This document shows, in pieces, positions 1 to 10,864 of a DNA stretch of 64,000 nucleotides. The DNA is taken from assembly GCA_950022295.1 (NCBI GenBank), contig OX465598.1:172874001-172938000 (forward strand), in the 5' to 3' direction. Below the pieces are notes generated by a model, which saw nothing but the letters and a program-made list of their open reading frames with translations, made no database searches and was not told the origin of the DNA. This DNA is from Bromus sterilis. Its lineage: Eukaryota; Streptophyta; Magnoliopsida; Poales; Poaceae. Position numbers and translations under genes: made by a program. Within the stretch, counting starts at the first letter, position 1. Each line of letters opens with the position of its first letter.

Positions 1-1260
1 GTCTTCCTCCCCTCCCCCCTAAGAAGCTCGCTGTCGAGCCGGGGCGCGCCGTGGAGGCCACCGCGACGACGAGGCCACCTAGGCCCTCCCCTCCCTCCTC
101 AGAGCGCCATGGAGACGCCTAGAACCCCCCGTGCCTTTTCCCCTCCTCTGGTAACCCTCCTCGCTCTCTCCTGCTCTATCTAGCCACTGCCCGAGCGCCG
201 TCGCAGAGCACGCTGTCGTGCCGGCGTAGCCACCATCGACAAGGAGCCATGCCGCCGTGTCCCTCGTATCCGCCGTAATCGACTTCGACATCCCGCCAAC
301 GCCCGCGAGCTGGAGCGCTCCGACGACGACGAATCGAGCCATCTTCCTCCCCCACGGACGCCACACGCCGGCGAGGAATTCGTCGTCCCCAGTGCCCCTA
401 CGGCTTCTCCATCCTCACCACCGCACTCAAGGTGAGGTCCTGCTCCTTTCCCCTCTCCCAGCGCGCGATTTGGTGCCCAAAATCGTCATCGCCTCCGTGC
501 ATCGTCTCCGGTCGCCGCCGATGACTCCGGCCTCCCCAGTGGCATCGTCTAGCTCCGTTGGAAGCGCGCGAGAAAGGGGTTCCTTTTGGTGCAAGCAACG
601 CCCAAAATGGAGCCCTCCAACGCAATTCCCGTGTGCGCCGCCGTATCGGGTGGCCACCGGCGACTCAACGCCGACAGCCGTGACATGGCCCGATTAGCTT
701 AAGAGCTAATCGACCCTTATTCCACCCCCAGTGCCACAGACAGGTGGGGCCAGGCCCCCTAATGACCCTGCTTAAAATAAACTAAAGGGGATTAACCCCC
801 TGAGACACTAACACCTGGGACCCACAGATCAGAGCCCCCCCATGTCATGCTGATGCCAGCATGACGCAATAAGTCCTTTTTCTATTTAAATTAAATCAGA
901 GAATTACAGAAAATCATTTAAACTTCAAAAATTCATAGCAAATTCAACCTAACTCCCAATTAAACAACTAATATATGAAAAATTATCAGAAAAATGCAAG
1001 GATTATGAATATGCAAAAAATTTCATGTTTGACCATTTTTAAATGGGTGAACAAAAGAAAATGTGTATATGCAATACTTTGAATTCAAGTTTGAAGTTTG
1101 AATTTGCAATTCCTTTGCAATACACTTCGATTAAATTGAATTTTCAACATGTCAGTACCATACACATCATGTCACCACCTTAACATGTGCTTGAGCATTT
1201 GACTTTTGATGTTGTCCCCCTTCATTGATGATTGATTCGATAACAGCGTTTTCAAGACAG

Positions 1261-1308
1261 AGGTCACCCCTGAAGCAGAATACCAGTAACCCGAGTATCG
1301 TCAGCAAG
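1261..1308 (+). other. LTR-embedded acidic exon 1, N copy
   Basis: A 48-nt patch follows a cag acceptor-like end and is followed by the donor-like AAG/GCAAG. It begins with two bases of a codon and ends with one, the same phase as in the B, A and R LTRs. The frame has one stop (TAA at 1286-1288), so this copy is decayed. A possible upstream donor, CAAG/GTGAGG at 431/432, would also leave one base and so fit the phase, but I found no in-frame ATG before it. Function is unknown; the exon assignment is inferred from cross-family comparison. Confidence 0.45.
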
Positions 1309-2062
1309 GCAAGAAAACCCCATTGATCATGTTTATAAAAACCCATTTCCCTCTCAGTCTCGCTTATGCATGTTTAGGAGATCACCATGATACGTTCTAC
1401 TGCTTAGTTAAACCCATTCCAATGCATGACCTATCATTTTCTCAAAGTAGTAACAAAACCACAATCCTAGAAGATCTAGGATTTGAATGTTGAGCATGTG
1501 GCCCCTTCAACTATTACGGCTTATTGTTGCTTAGTGTTATCGTGAGGTTAGTCTGTTGTGAGTCAGGATGGAATGATCATGTGATGCTGATGTTAAAGTG
1601 TTGGTGAATTTGACCTAAACAAAGGTGAATGATGAGAGGCTATGTAGGAGTACACACTGGGTTGTCTCGTTGAACACTACCCTAGGCCCTGAGTTCTTGT
1701 GTTGTGATCCAAGACAAAGCGTATGACCACATGTAGGGTTTATGGGACCCCGTTTGGCCTCTTAACTCACCCCGATACATTCCAGGAGTCCCACTAGTTC
1801 GGGCTTTCCATTTGGCATATGCATAGAAAAAGAATGAATGAAAATGGCATCATATAGATATGTGGGTGGACCTGTGAGGCAGTGAAACCATGTGAGTCCA
1901 TTTCGTTGAACCGGCCGGAATCTCGAGCGGTAGAAACTCAGATAGTCGACTCCTGGATTAGAGAAGGTGATGTGAGGGTAGTGCCTTGGTGTTAATCCAC
2001 GTCTGATACCCGCTTGAAGGGTGAAGAACTCTAGGCGATAAGTGATGACACGCGTGTGAAGA

Positions 2063-2128
2063 AGTACACCCCTGCAGGGTAATGAACCATTCTAATAGCC
2101 GTGTCCGTGGTTATGGACTACATGGAGA
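2063..2128 (+). other. Conserved LTR core around CCCTGCAGGG, N copy
   Basis: This block reads gtacacccctgcagggt, then a ctaatagccgtgtcc box and ggttatggac. The same arrangement occurs in both B LTRs (25165-25228, 35191-35250) and, on the minus strand, in both A LTRs (14861-14922, 45607-45668). It lies inside the intron-like spacer between the two acidic patches. Its role is unknown. Confidence 0.65.
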
Positions 2129-2455
2129 CCTATGCTTGATTATTAGACAACTTCAACGGTTACTCTAAAACTTGCCAAGATAAGTCAAGATAAGTCCGTG
2201 GTTTTCTTCCTTGTGGGAAGTCAAGGAAGAATCCATGGTAGTGTATTGATGTGGTGATCAAGAATAGATAGACTCGAGTACGCTTCTTAAATCACTCTGG
2301 TATTCGTAGTACATGACTAGCCAAGTCAAAGATGGCACTTCTGTATATTAAACCCCACCTCCCTTGCCTTCATACCTGAGCATGAGTAGTATAGATCTGA
2401 TGTAAGTCTTGCTGAGTACGACTTTGTACTCACGTTTGCTTATTTTATGTTTTAG

Positions 2456-2508
2456 ATGAGAACCCAGACCCCGATGGAGTCACCTTCCTAAAGCTCGACG
2501 TGGACTAA
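2456..2508 (+). other. LTR-embedded acidic exon 2 with stop, N copy
   Basis: It follows the acceptor-like ttttatgttttag. Joined to the single base left by exon 1 it reads an open frame of pattern DE..DP.G...F..LD.D and stops at TAA 2506-2508. The B copy has the same pattern with different residues in between, so frame and acidity are kept while sequence changes. Exon status is an inference. Confidence 0.5.
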
Positions 2509-2683
2509 TCTAGTATAGTTCCAGACAGTAGCCTCGTCCCTTGTGGAAGGGCTATGTATGTTTACAAGGCTTCTCTAAGCCATTTCTTAAACTTGTCTGT
2601 ACTCAGAACTAAGTTTCTTTTGTTGTTCGATGTAATGTTGGATCACAGTGATGTGATCTCTTTGTGTACTCTATATGTAAGTC

Positions 2684-2689
2684 AATAAA
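2684..2689 (+). terminator. Candidate poly(A) signal AATAAA in LTR N
   Basis: AATAAA lies about 175 bases after the exon 2 stop. A matching AATAAA is at the same relative place in both B LTRs. Confidence 0.45.
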
Positions 2690-2860
2690 GAAGTATACTT
2701 TGTAGAGTTCATGTGATGAGTACCTGCTATTTACACTGGACATGTATGCTGTGTGTATGATTATAACGTGCATGTCTTAGTGTGGGGTTCGATAGCTTAG
2801 TTGTGTTCTCGCCGGCGGTCTTTCATACACCAAGTGGCCCTTAGATGTGCGAATCTTGGG

Positions 2861-2872
2861 GCATCGCGATGC
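2861..2872 (+). other. 12-bp palindrome GCATCGCGATGC in LTR U5, N copy
   Basis: A perfect palindrome in a strongly conserved U5 stretch shared by N and B. The inverted repeat CCCGA...TCGGG follows about 70 bases on. Its place after the poly(A) signal means it would lie in the 5' leader of the genomic RNA. A dimerisation role is speculation. Confidence 0.4.
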
Positions 2873-3300
2873 GATTGCTCGTGACTCTGTCACGAGGCAC
2901 ACTTTGTTGTATGATTGAGACCGCCCGAGACCCCGACTAAGTGATCGGGCTGGAGTCTGTTTATGTAAGTGTTATAATTAAATCGATAATATGGTTGAGG
3001 TGACTTGTATATGAGTATGGGATTTCACCACCCATAATCATTTAGACTTGTGAGCGGACGATGAGGACCCATCTCGGTTGATCATCCGGGCCTGGATGGG
3101 ATGCCCCTCACATTCGAGCTTTTCGAGAGTGTCTTGTGCTTGGTCTTGTCTGTTTAGACAAGTGGGTACGGCTCTTGGCTCTCCATATGGTTGAGTTGTG
3201 ATTGGAATTACATATGCATATTCCGGGTCCCGACACTACTGAATGTATCTGATTCGAAATACCACTTGGGATAATTGAAATAATTAGCAATGATTGTTAT

Positions 3301-4630
3301 GCAGGGGATGGAACAGTCCATCCTAGTATTCATTTGTTGAAACTTACAGAACTTTGTGAGTTGTTTAAGATTACTGGTTTGACAAGAGATGGAGTCATGA
3401 GGAAATTATTTGCCTTGTCACTGAAAGGAAAAGCATTGGAATGGTATAGGATACTAAATGATTCTCACCTGCTGGATTGGGAAGAGATCAAGTCTCTCTT
3501 TTACTCCAAGTTTTATCCTCTTTATGAAGTCCATGAGAATAGGAATTATGTTTATAATTTCTATCCTCATAACGGAGAGAGCATAACTCAAGCTTGGGGG
3601 AGACTGAAAACTTTAATTTTAAAATGTCCTAGCCATGGGCTCACCAAAGAGATAATTATTACTAATTTTTATGAGAGGCTCTCTCGACAGGATAAAGACT
3701 TGCTCGATGCTTCTTCTATGGGTCATTTCACAAACGAAAAGATTGATGCTAAATGGGAACTCTTTGAAAGAATTCAACGCAATACTGATGATAGGGAGAT
3801 CAACAAAGGTAAAGAGTCAGGTATAAATTATGAGTATGATTGAATTATGTCCTTTGTTGAAACTGCAAGTTTTAATATGTTTAGTGCTAAGTTTGGGCTT
3901 GACTCTCAACTCCTTTTTGATTTCCTCAAATCTTTTGCTTCACTTCTTAATATACCTATGGAGAATTGGATCAAGCATCATGATCCTTTTAGAGAGATTT
4001 GCAAAGAAAATAAAATTGTTAATGATAATTGCAACATGCGTGATCCAATTCCTGAAAATGAAGTTTTATACAAGCATGTTAATGTTTTGTGGAGTGGAAT
4101 GACCTTGCGAAAGGCCTATGATTGAAGAAGAGAAGTATTGTAAGCAACATAAGAATGAAAGAACAATCACTTGGGTTAGATATTTAAATGAAATTGCTAG
4201 AGAATTGTGTTACCTTTATCCTTTTACTTGTGAACTTTGTGGTATAGAGGGTCACTTTAATTTTCAATGCATTTACTTTCAAAACATAATTGTTAATGAG
4301 TTGTGTGATAACATGATCAATTCTGATCTTTATGAAGAACTAATTTTATTTTTTATGTGTGAAGAGTTATCAGAAAAAACTTCTTGGCTAGATGATAACG
4401 ACATAGGAATAAACAACACTTTGCAAAAATGCCATCTATATTGTGTTGTTAATTGCCATGAAAATGATTACATAAGTAAGATTAGAAAGGAGGGACCTTT
4501 ACCAAAGTATAAAAATGTCTCTTATGTTTTCACTAATAAAAAGGAGAGTTTCTCCCATGTTCCCCATATTGTGATAATGAAAAACCAAAATATGTGGAGA
4601 AGCTTCCTCTCCAACCACTCCCTCCTATAG
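3301..4630 (+). pseudogene. Gypsy gag remnant with zinc knuckle (element D)
   Basis: Gag is the capsid/nucleocapsid protein that packages element RNA into cytoplasmic particles. The first frame (to 3843) shows a typical retrotransposon gag core: residues near ALEWYRILND, then a SLFYSKFYPL helix and a WGRLKTLI segment. A stop at 3841-3843 breaks it; the same frame resumes at 3847-4125, and a shift leads into 4118-4630. That last part carries a CX2CX4HX4C knuckle (CELCGIEGHFNFQC at about 4229-4270), followed by an acidic tail. The start is missing because LTR N interrupts it. With at least one stop and one frameshift it cannot make a full protein. Assignment as gag is firm; the exact family is not. 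Confidence 0.75.
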
Positions 4631-4638
4631 TGAAGAAG

Positions 4639-5205
4639 AAGAAAAATAAGAGGAGGTAGAGGAGCAAGAAGGAAGAAGAATGGGTATCACCCTGGCCTGA
4701 GCATATTGCTCCCATCAACTTTTATCCTAACGGTTGTAAGTTTAAAGAAGATGGTGAACTTTATTGCCTTCATTATTATCCCGATGTTAAGTCCCTAGGC
4801 ACTATTGAAGATGATTTTTATTATGATATGCATGTTACTTTTTGTGATTGGGAAAATGATGATAATGCTATTTATGATCTTGAAACTATTTTTGGTACCA
4901 ACTATAAAAATGATGATATGGAAAGCTCTAACTTGGGTATGATAGGATTGCAAATCCTTTACCCACAAGTGATGTGATAGTTGATATTTATTTTGCTAGT
5001 AAGAATACATTTTTGCATGCGGATCATGATGAGAATGCTTTATGTGACATTTATATTTTTTCTTTTATTCATGATGCCTCTGCAAATTGTTATGAGAGGG
5101 GAACTCGTGCTTATAGATATCTCAATTTTATCAAGATTTCTCTCTCTATGTTGGAAGTCTCGAAGTTGCACTTGTTTTTCCTTCCTATGCTAATATCTTT
5201 ATGAT
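4639..5205 (+). pseudogene. Decayed second reading frame of element D, unknown function
   Basis: Downstream of the gag remnant, one frame runs from a WVSPWPEHIAP motif through a DWENDDNAIYDLET stretch to about 4940, then shifts to a frame starting near 4974 that ends with LHLFFLPMLISL at about 5205. From memory such frames recur after gag in Triticeae non-autonomous Gypsy elements. I see no protease, RT, RNase H or integrase motif. It may be a gag C-terminal extension or an accessory frame; I do not assign a function. Frame breaks show it is dead. Confidence 0.45.
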
Positions 5206-5990
5206 TTAATGAGTTACTCCTCTACAAGATCCCTTTTCATAGGAAGTGGGGTAGACTTAAATGTGGTTGGTAATTGCTTCTTGATGCTCTCTTTTGTGCT
5301 TCAACTCTTATTGTTACGAGAGCTCGATTAAAAATTTAAACCTATCTTTATGGCTATAAAGAAAGAGCTCTTGGGCGGAACCCCATGTTATCTTTACTTT
5401 CAATTTGTTCTATCAGTTATAGTGGACTTGATGTGTTTTACTACTATATCAACATCATTGTATCTTTATTTTTAAGCTTTGTGCCAAGTTTTAGCCTCCG
5501 ATTGCAAGAAAAATCAAAAGTTGTGACATGCTGTCCCGAAAACAGATTATGTCTGCTTGACGGAAAAATCTACTTAAAATCACTACATCATATTTTTGAT
5601 CTAAATTTTATTGAAAGTATGCATTATAAAATTGACTTTTTGCCATCTCTTCAGAGTTTTTTTATTTGAGTTTCAGAAGTGCCCCAAAAAAATTATGTAC
5701 TACCCTTTGGTATGTTTTTTCCAGATTCTGCCCTTTTTGTGTTTCCACCATTTTGCAAATCTTAAGCTTGCTTTTTCTTTGAATTTTTTTTTGTAAATAT
5801 TTAAAAACAGTATCTCTTCATCAAAATCTTTATTTTTAGTAAAGGAAAATTAGTTTATTATGGGTACTAACCACTCTAATCAGCTTATGATGAGTTTCGT
5901 ATGAAGGGAGTTTTCAAGTGTGTGAAGGAAGATGATGAAAGAAGATCCGTGAGTGTCTAAAGCTCAAGCTTGGGGATGCCCCCATGCAAC
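5206..5990 (+). other. Non-coding 3' region of element D with PPT-like tract
   Basis: AT-rich sequence without convincing reading frames. It matches the corresponding part of element C, including the phrase around gacatgctgtcccgaaaacag and the agcttggggatgcc purine tract. The match ends near 5990, where unrelated sequence begins. Confidence 0.6.
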
Positions 5991-7394
5991 TTTTCATAGG
6001 TTTTCGCAATAGTCAACAAGTAAATAAAGGCAAGTAAAGTAAATGATAAAGATGTGAAACAAGTGGCCCGGTCCTTTTAAACACAAAGGATAAGCCTCGG
6101 GAATCTACTTACAAAGACTAAACCGTTCCTGAGGACACACGGGAGAGGTGGTCAAGTTAATTTCGCCATACTTCGTCTAGTACTATGTATTGTTGGGATA
6201 TGTGTTGTGTGGGTGAACTTACGCTAGCACAACGCCTAGACTAAGAAAAGTTCACTCCTACGATTAAACCTCTTGCAAGCATACGCAAATACAAGAGAAA
6301 AATTAAGATAAACCTAACCATAGAAATAAACTCTAGGATCAAATACGTGTGCAAACTGGGGTTCAAGTTTATGTCACTCCGTAAACCCATTGTAAGCATT
6401 GTTTATACACAATGCCTTCCCCTAGGTCCTTAAAAAGGAAAACTGCTATGTAGTTGACGTTCACATAGCCCCACTAGAAGAATGACACCACAACTTAAAT
6501 ATCAAACCAACACATATTATTTCAACATCATATGACTACTTTTTCGCAAAAAAACATCATATGATCACTAACAACAAGACTTCTAGCATGTCCTAAAGAA
6601 CTAAAGTGACTACACACAAGACATAAAAGATATCATGACCAGAGGTGATAAATATATATGGTGACCAATCTGATCATAACAATAATTCTCCAACAAAACT
6701 CAATAGCATCAACCACAAGGTAGTAATCAACACCGATAAAGTACATGGGATAAATAGTGTAAGGTACATTTCGGATTGCATGGTAAAGTGATATGGGATG
6801 AAGATGGAGATGGTGTTGGTGATAGAGAGGGTAATGATGATGATCTCGATGATTCTCGTGACGATGGTAATGACGATGATGACTATCTCCCCCTACAAGA
6901 GGAGTTTTCCTCGGCGGAATCTGCCCGCTAAAGAGATCTTTTATTTTCTGTAGGTTTCCGCCTTGCAGCGCCAGTGGAACTTCTGATCTAACTTTCCCCC
7001 CGAAGAATTATGTTACGAGGGGTATGTATGGCGAAGGAGAGGACCTGAGGTGGGGCCCCCACCCAAGCGGCCAGGTGGCGCGGCCTGGGGGTTGGCTGGT
7101 GCCACCAGGGCACATCGTGGCCTGGTGGCCCCCTCCGGGTGATCTTTTTTGTGCCCTCCTTATTCCTTCTGAAAACAATTCCCTAAAATTTTCAGGTCAT
7201 TTGGAGATGTGCTGATATGTTCACTTTATGTGCACTTTTCCCTGTTGATTCCTGAGCCTGCTGTTTCGGCACCGAAAAGTTATAAACTGTGTAAAAAGAG
7301 CCAAAACTCCATGAGAGAGCCATCATAATGTGAAATATATCAATGAATAGTTGTAAATTATGATACAAAATAGTGATGCATTTTGGACGTATTA
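5991..7394 (-). repeat. Minus-oriented LTR fragment (O)
   Basis: The right end reads ttttggacgtatta, that is, a minus-strand start TAATACGTCCAAAA, a one-base change from the common Triticeae LTR start TGATACGTCC. The block has a GC-rich tract near 7030-7150, GAT-rich imperfect repeats near 6790-6890 and AT-rich flanks, as LTRs of this kind do. No second copy is seen in the window and no clear left end. The short open frame at 7024-7215 lies in the GC-rich tract and is not credited. Confidence 0.55.
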
Positions 7395-7702
7395 GTTCTT
7401 CACTCCGAGGATTCTCCTCATTCCCCTCAAGATGAAATACGTACTAGAGGCCGCGATAGGTGATGCACCACCAGCCGACGCTACTCAGCATGAGAGGAAT
7501 GTCTATCTCTCCAAGTCGGATGATTACAACCTTGTTTAGAGTGGCATGTTTTACTCCATGGAGGCTGAGCTACATAAGTGTTTTGAGAGGATGGGTGCTT
7601 ATGAGATAATCACCAACCTCTAGGACGTTTTTGCACCGCAAGCGCGGGCTGAGCGATATGAGGCTTCCGAAGCCTTCTTCTAGGCAAAGATGTATGAGCA
7701 TA
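7395..7702 (+). pseudogene. Copia gag (UBN2-type) remnant
   Basis: A frame from about 7432 reads MKYVLEAAIGD, then VYLSKSDDYNLV, stop, SGMFYSMEAELHKCFERMG, ARAERYEASEAFF and stop. This order (substrate-of-gag region, a short D-Y motif, a MEAEL helix, then the ARAERY helix leading to a K-M) is typical of the UBN2 gag domain of Copia elements. At least three in-frame stops show it is a fossil. It is cut at 7702 by LTR P. Gag would form the particle shell; nothing else of this Copia element is visible. Confidence 0.6.
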
Positions 7703-9055
7703 TGATACATCCCAAAAGTATTTATTATTTTTTGCTTGCTCCATGCTTCTTTTGGTGATACTGCTATATGTTTTGATGCACTTTCATACCGTTTACAACA
7801 CATTTTGGACTAACCTACTAATTCGGTGCCAAGTGCCAGTTTCTGTCTGTTATTATCTCTGCATTGCAATTATAAAAGTACTCAAAAAATTCTAGAAAAA
7901 GTACCAAAAAATATCAAAGTCGGAAGACTCCAGAAGACCGATGGAGGCACCGAGGCAATTCCACACTCAGGCCAGGCGCCTCCCTGGCGCGGCCAGGGGG
8001 TTGCCGCGCCACCTGGCCGTCTGGGCCAGGAGGTCACCCCCAGGACCCCCTTTGGCATATATTTAGCCCTTTCTCCAAAAGCCCGCGAGGAGAACCCCAT
8101 TATGCGATTTCATACACTTTTCCGCAGCCGTCGTGATTCCGATCTGGGGATCGCCAGAAGAACCTGTCCTGGCACCCTATCGGAGGGAGGATTGACCTTC
8201 GGAGGCCTCTCAATCACCATGATCGCCTCCAAGATGCGTCGTGAGTTTTCCCCCTTGGACCATGGGTCCATGATCAGTAGCTAGATGATGTCTTCTATCC
8301 AATCTTTTGCTTCAATGTTTAGCCCTTGTGAGTTGCCTATCATGATCAAGGCACCTATGTATTAGTTCCTGTTTTGCTAAGCCGTGTTTGTTGGGATCTG
8401 ATGGATTATGAGATTATGTTCAGTTTGTGATGTGTAATATATTTGGTTTAGCTTTATATTTTTGTTCTTGAGTGTTCTTGAATGTTCTCCTTTGCGTTTG
8501 TTATTTTTGCCAAGTAGTATATTGCAACTCCAAGAGGGAGCGTTATGCTTGATTGTGGGTTCATTTCCCCCGATGTCTAGCTTGAGTGAAAAAAACATGA
8601 GACTAGGGGATGTGATGTTGCCACCACGGATAAAATAGCGGTGCTTGTAACTGCGGTTGCAAGGATTACTGACATTACACATATAGTTTTAAGGCAATTG
8701 TCTGTTGCTTTGAGCCTACAATTTAGTTGGGATTCGCAACTTAATACCAGCGATATGTTGTGGAGAGGTATCTCAAGGTGGATGATTATGAGTAGATGCT
8801 GATGGATGCACGGTCTACTTGTTTTGGTGTAATGCCCATACGATTGAGCCTCTTTACTTTCTAGTAGCATAATTAGCATTGTGTTGCGTTTATAATTCAG
8901 TCAATTGCCCAGCTATAAGTTGTTCACCCAACACAGTTGTTTATTCGTCTTTTGACTTCGAGACATCGCTAGTGCAAGTCATGGGACCCCGTTCCATATT
9001 TCCATCATAGTTTACACTGTTCTTATTTACTGCTTTTATTTCCTTTCAGTTGCAC
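7703..9055 (+). repeat. Truncated LTR of the element-C family, plus orientation (P)
   Basis: It starts tgatacatcccaaaag, matching the minus-strand start of the C, G and K LTRs, and follows their order: a cagtgccagtt phrase, a GC-rich tract near 7975-8050, the tgcggttgcaagg palindrome remnant near 8655-8672 and a gtatctcaaggtggatgatta phrase near 8770. It stops matching at about 9055, where LTR Q begins, so the last 300 or so bases are missing. Divergence from C is much greater than between C, K and G. Open frames inside it are not credited. Confidence 0.8.
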
Positions 9056-9502
9056 TGACGAGGGGGTGACCCCACGACTCCTGGGTATGAGGATACCTGA
9101 CGCATATGAAGACAGAAGGCCCGCTGGGAGGCCACGACAGGCCCACGACTGGCCCAACCAAGCACCGACGTAGGAGTCCGCGACTAGTATGGAAGGCACG
9201 ACTTGGTGTACAAGGCAAGACTAGAACTAGGAAACTATCTTTGTAACCTAGCACGGACCCCCCGAGACCTAGCCTAATTTATAAAGGCTGGGCGGGGAGA
9301 CGTCGAGAGGGAGACAATACACAATCTACTCCTGGTCTTGGGAGAACTCGCCTTGGCCTCCCCTGTAATCGCCCCCTCACGCAATAATATCGAGTAGGAG
9401 GTGCTTCTACTTGTTAGCCGACGAGTATCGTCCAACCTGTTCCTTCTCTATGACTAACCCAGGGTCCCTCGCCATGGGATTTGTCGGGGCTGATCCCCGT
9501 CA
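9056..9502 (+). repeat. 5' LTR of a truncated Gypsy element (Q)
   Basis: It begins tgacgaggggg and ends gatccccgtca, a short inverted end repeat TGACG...CGTCA, 447 bp long. A TATA-like tttataaa is at 9278-9285. The ttggcaccgtctatggg that follows is a plausible primer-binding site. No second LTR is present in the window. Confidence 0.7.
9278..9285 (+). promoter_or_regulatory. TATA-like box in LTR Q
   Basis: The tttataaa motif lies in the middle of the 447-bp LTR, followed by a GC-rich start region; this fits a plus-strand LTR promoter. Confidence 0.4.
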
Positions 9503-9504
9503 AT

Positions 9505-9521
9505 TGGCACCGTCTATGGGA
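9505..9521 (+). other. Primer-binding site of element Q
   Basis: tggcaccgtctatggg starts two bases after the LTR end. It resembles the TGGCGCCGTCTGTGGG type primer site of many grass Gypsy elements; the tRNA is not assigned with certainty. Confidence 0.5.
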
Positions 9522-10864
9522 ACTACACAGGTTGGAATCACGATCTCCGCGGTCCCGCCCTCAGCAGATCAAGATCTAGCCCGCTCAAGGAATTCAAGTT
9601 CACCACAAGCACCTAAACGACCGCCAGATCTATCGCCGACGGAAAAGAACTCGATGACCCAGAATACAAGCGCGAGGACTCAACACGGGAATCCCACTCG
9701 AAGAGTCGCGGCGCGTGGCAGAAGACTCGCCCGCCAGTCGACGACCCGCCGCCGCCCAGACTCCCGCCATGCGACAAGACAGCGACTCCGAAACCCAGAC
9801 CGGAGAATACTACGAGCCAGACCAAAGACCAGATGAATTCGCCAACTTCATCTGGAACCAATCACTCAGCGATAGGATAGAGCTTGACCCAAGATTCCAC
9901 AACCGAACAGAAGACCACTCGCAGATCTTCCAAATCTCAAGGAGAAGAAGGCACGCTGGCTCCAGTAAACTCACATCCAAAGAGAACCTAGAAGGACCTT
10001 GCGCGATCCACTGTTTCGAAGACAGTTGGGGACACCTCAGGGCAACCCACACCTTAGGAGATTGCCTCCTATTCACCGGACTCTCCAACAGCCTCAAGGA
10101 GGAAAAGCAGCGTGAAGCCAAGCGCACTCGATGAAGCGCGCAGTCACCAGCTCCAAGTATAGAAAGGCAATACACCACGTTCCATTGATGAATCTTCATG
10201 ATCCAAGAAGGAAGACCCTCAAAAGAAAAGCAAGATGCCTACACCCTGCAGGCCGAAGCAGCCGATGACCTAAAGATAGCAGAAATCTACCAACTGCATG
10301 GCGCTGAGACCAGCATCACCTTCTCTCAGAGCGACCACCCGCCAGCAGTCCCAAGGCCGGGGCACGCACCCCTGGTTCTCGAAGCCCAGATCGGAAGAGC
10401 TCGACTGTCGTACAACAGGATACCTCTCGGCCACAAACAATACCAGGCCCGCCGCACACTGGTGGAATACACCTGACCTGTCGTTCTGCTAAGATACCCT
10501 GCGCGGGCACCGTTGGATCACCCGACTCCTTACCTGTAAGGACACCAGTTGATTCGAGTGCCTACCATCAAGTGAAACCAGGAGGAATCACCCTCGATGG
10601 TACACTTGGAGAGGTTCGACCGAGAGATCAGCGGAATGAACTAAAGAGGAATATTCTTGTATCACCCCGGTGGTGCCGAGACACCAGCGGAATGAACTAA
10701 AGAGGAATACCCTTGTATCATCCCAGTGATGCTACGCTACTGAGCCAACGAGAGTGAAATACGATTCCGTCCACTCGTAAGTCAAACTCGAAGCGACTCG
10801 GCAGAGTCTCGCCGTTGTAGGTTCCCTAGGGCGTCTGCATTGACCCGTACCTGTGGCAGTTATA
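9522..10864 (+). pseudogene. Gag-protease remnant of element Q
   Basis: Frames at 9715-10134 and 10198-10476 are pieces of one degenerated polyprotein. The first ends in a region around EGPCAIHCF...THTLGDC, resembling the Cys/His segment before protease in grass Gypsy gag. The second holds ITFSQSDHPPAVPRPGHAPLVLEAQIG, the usual lead-in to the Gypsy aspartic protease, but the expected DGGSG-type active-site segment is absent right after it, so the element is deleted there. 10500-10864 has no recognised coding. A stop and frame change separate the two pieces. I see no RT or integrase. Identification as gag/protease is moderate. Confidence 0.5.
10629..10729 (+). repeat. Two-copy imperfect tandem repeat, period 56
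   Basis: cagcggaatgaactaaag, followed by aggaata, cttgtatca and a cccggtg or cccagtg ending, occurs at 10629 and again at 10685 with few differences. It lies in the decayed tail of element Q. Confidence 0.7.

Larger units (their letters stand above)
1..3235 (+). repeat. 3' part of a long Gypsy LTR (N), distant relative of element B's LTR
   Basis: The stretch aligns by eye, in order, with the B LTRs at 22334-26335 and 32282-36361: a GC-rich block, an AT-rich block, an acidic exon-like patch, a CCCTGCAGGG core, a second acidic patch, AATAAA, a U5 with the palindrome GCATCGCGATGC, and a final gggtcccgaca. It ends in CA at 3235 and is not followed by a primer-binding site, so it is a 3' LTR or solo LTR whose start lies before the window. 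The next five bases (ctact, 3236-3240) are the candidate target duplication. Divergence from B is large, so it is an older or sister family. GC-rich open frames at 257-697 are not claimed as proteins. Confidence 0.85.
3236..5990 (+). mobile_element. Internal region of a Gypsy element (D), gag-bearing, truncated
   Basis: Plus-strand retrotransposon body entered inside gag and cut off on the left by LTR N and on the right near 5990. It holds a gag remnant, a second decayed reading frame, a non-coding 3' region and a PPT-like agcttggggatg at about 5967-5978. The 3' part (about 5340-5980) aligns with the minus strand of element C at about 40360-41000, so D and C share ancestry. No pol is present. 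The clade looks Athila-like, but the family is not assigned. Confidence 0.75.

Noticed and set aside
6790..6890. Trinucleotide microsatellite (GAT-rich)
   Set aside because: Imperfect and short; part of the LTR's ordinary composition.
5991..7394. 3' LTR of element D
   Set aside because: D runs on the plus strand but this LTR is minus-oriented, and the sequence directly after D's PPT does not start with TG of the expected LTR.
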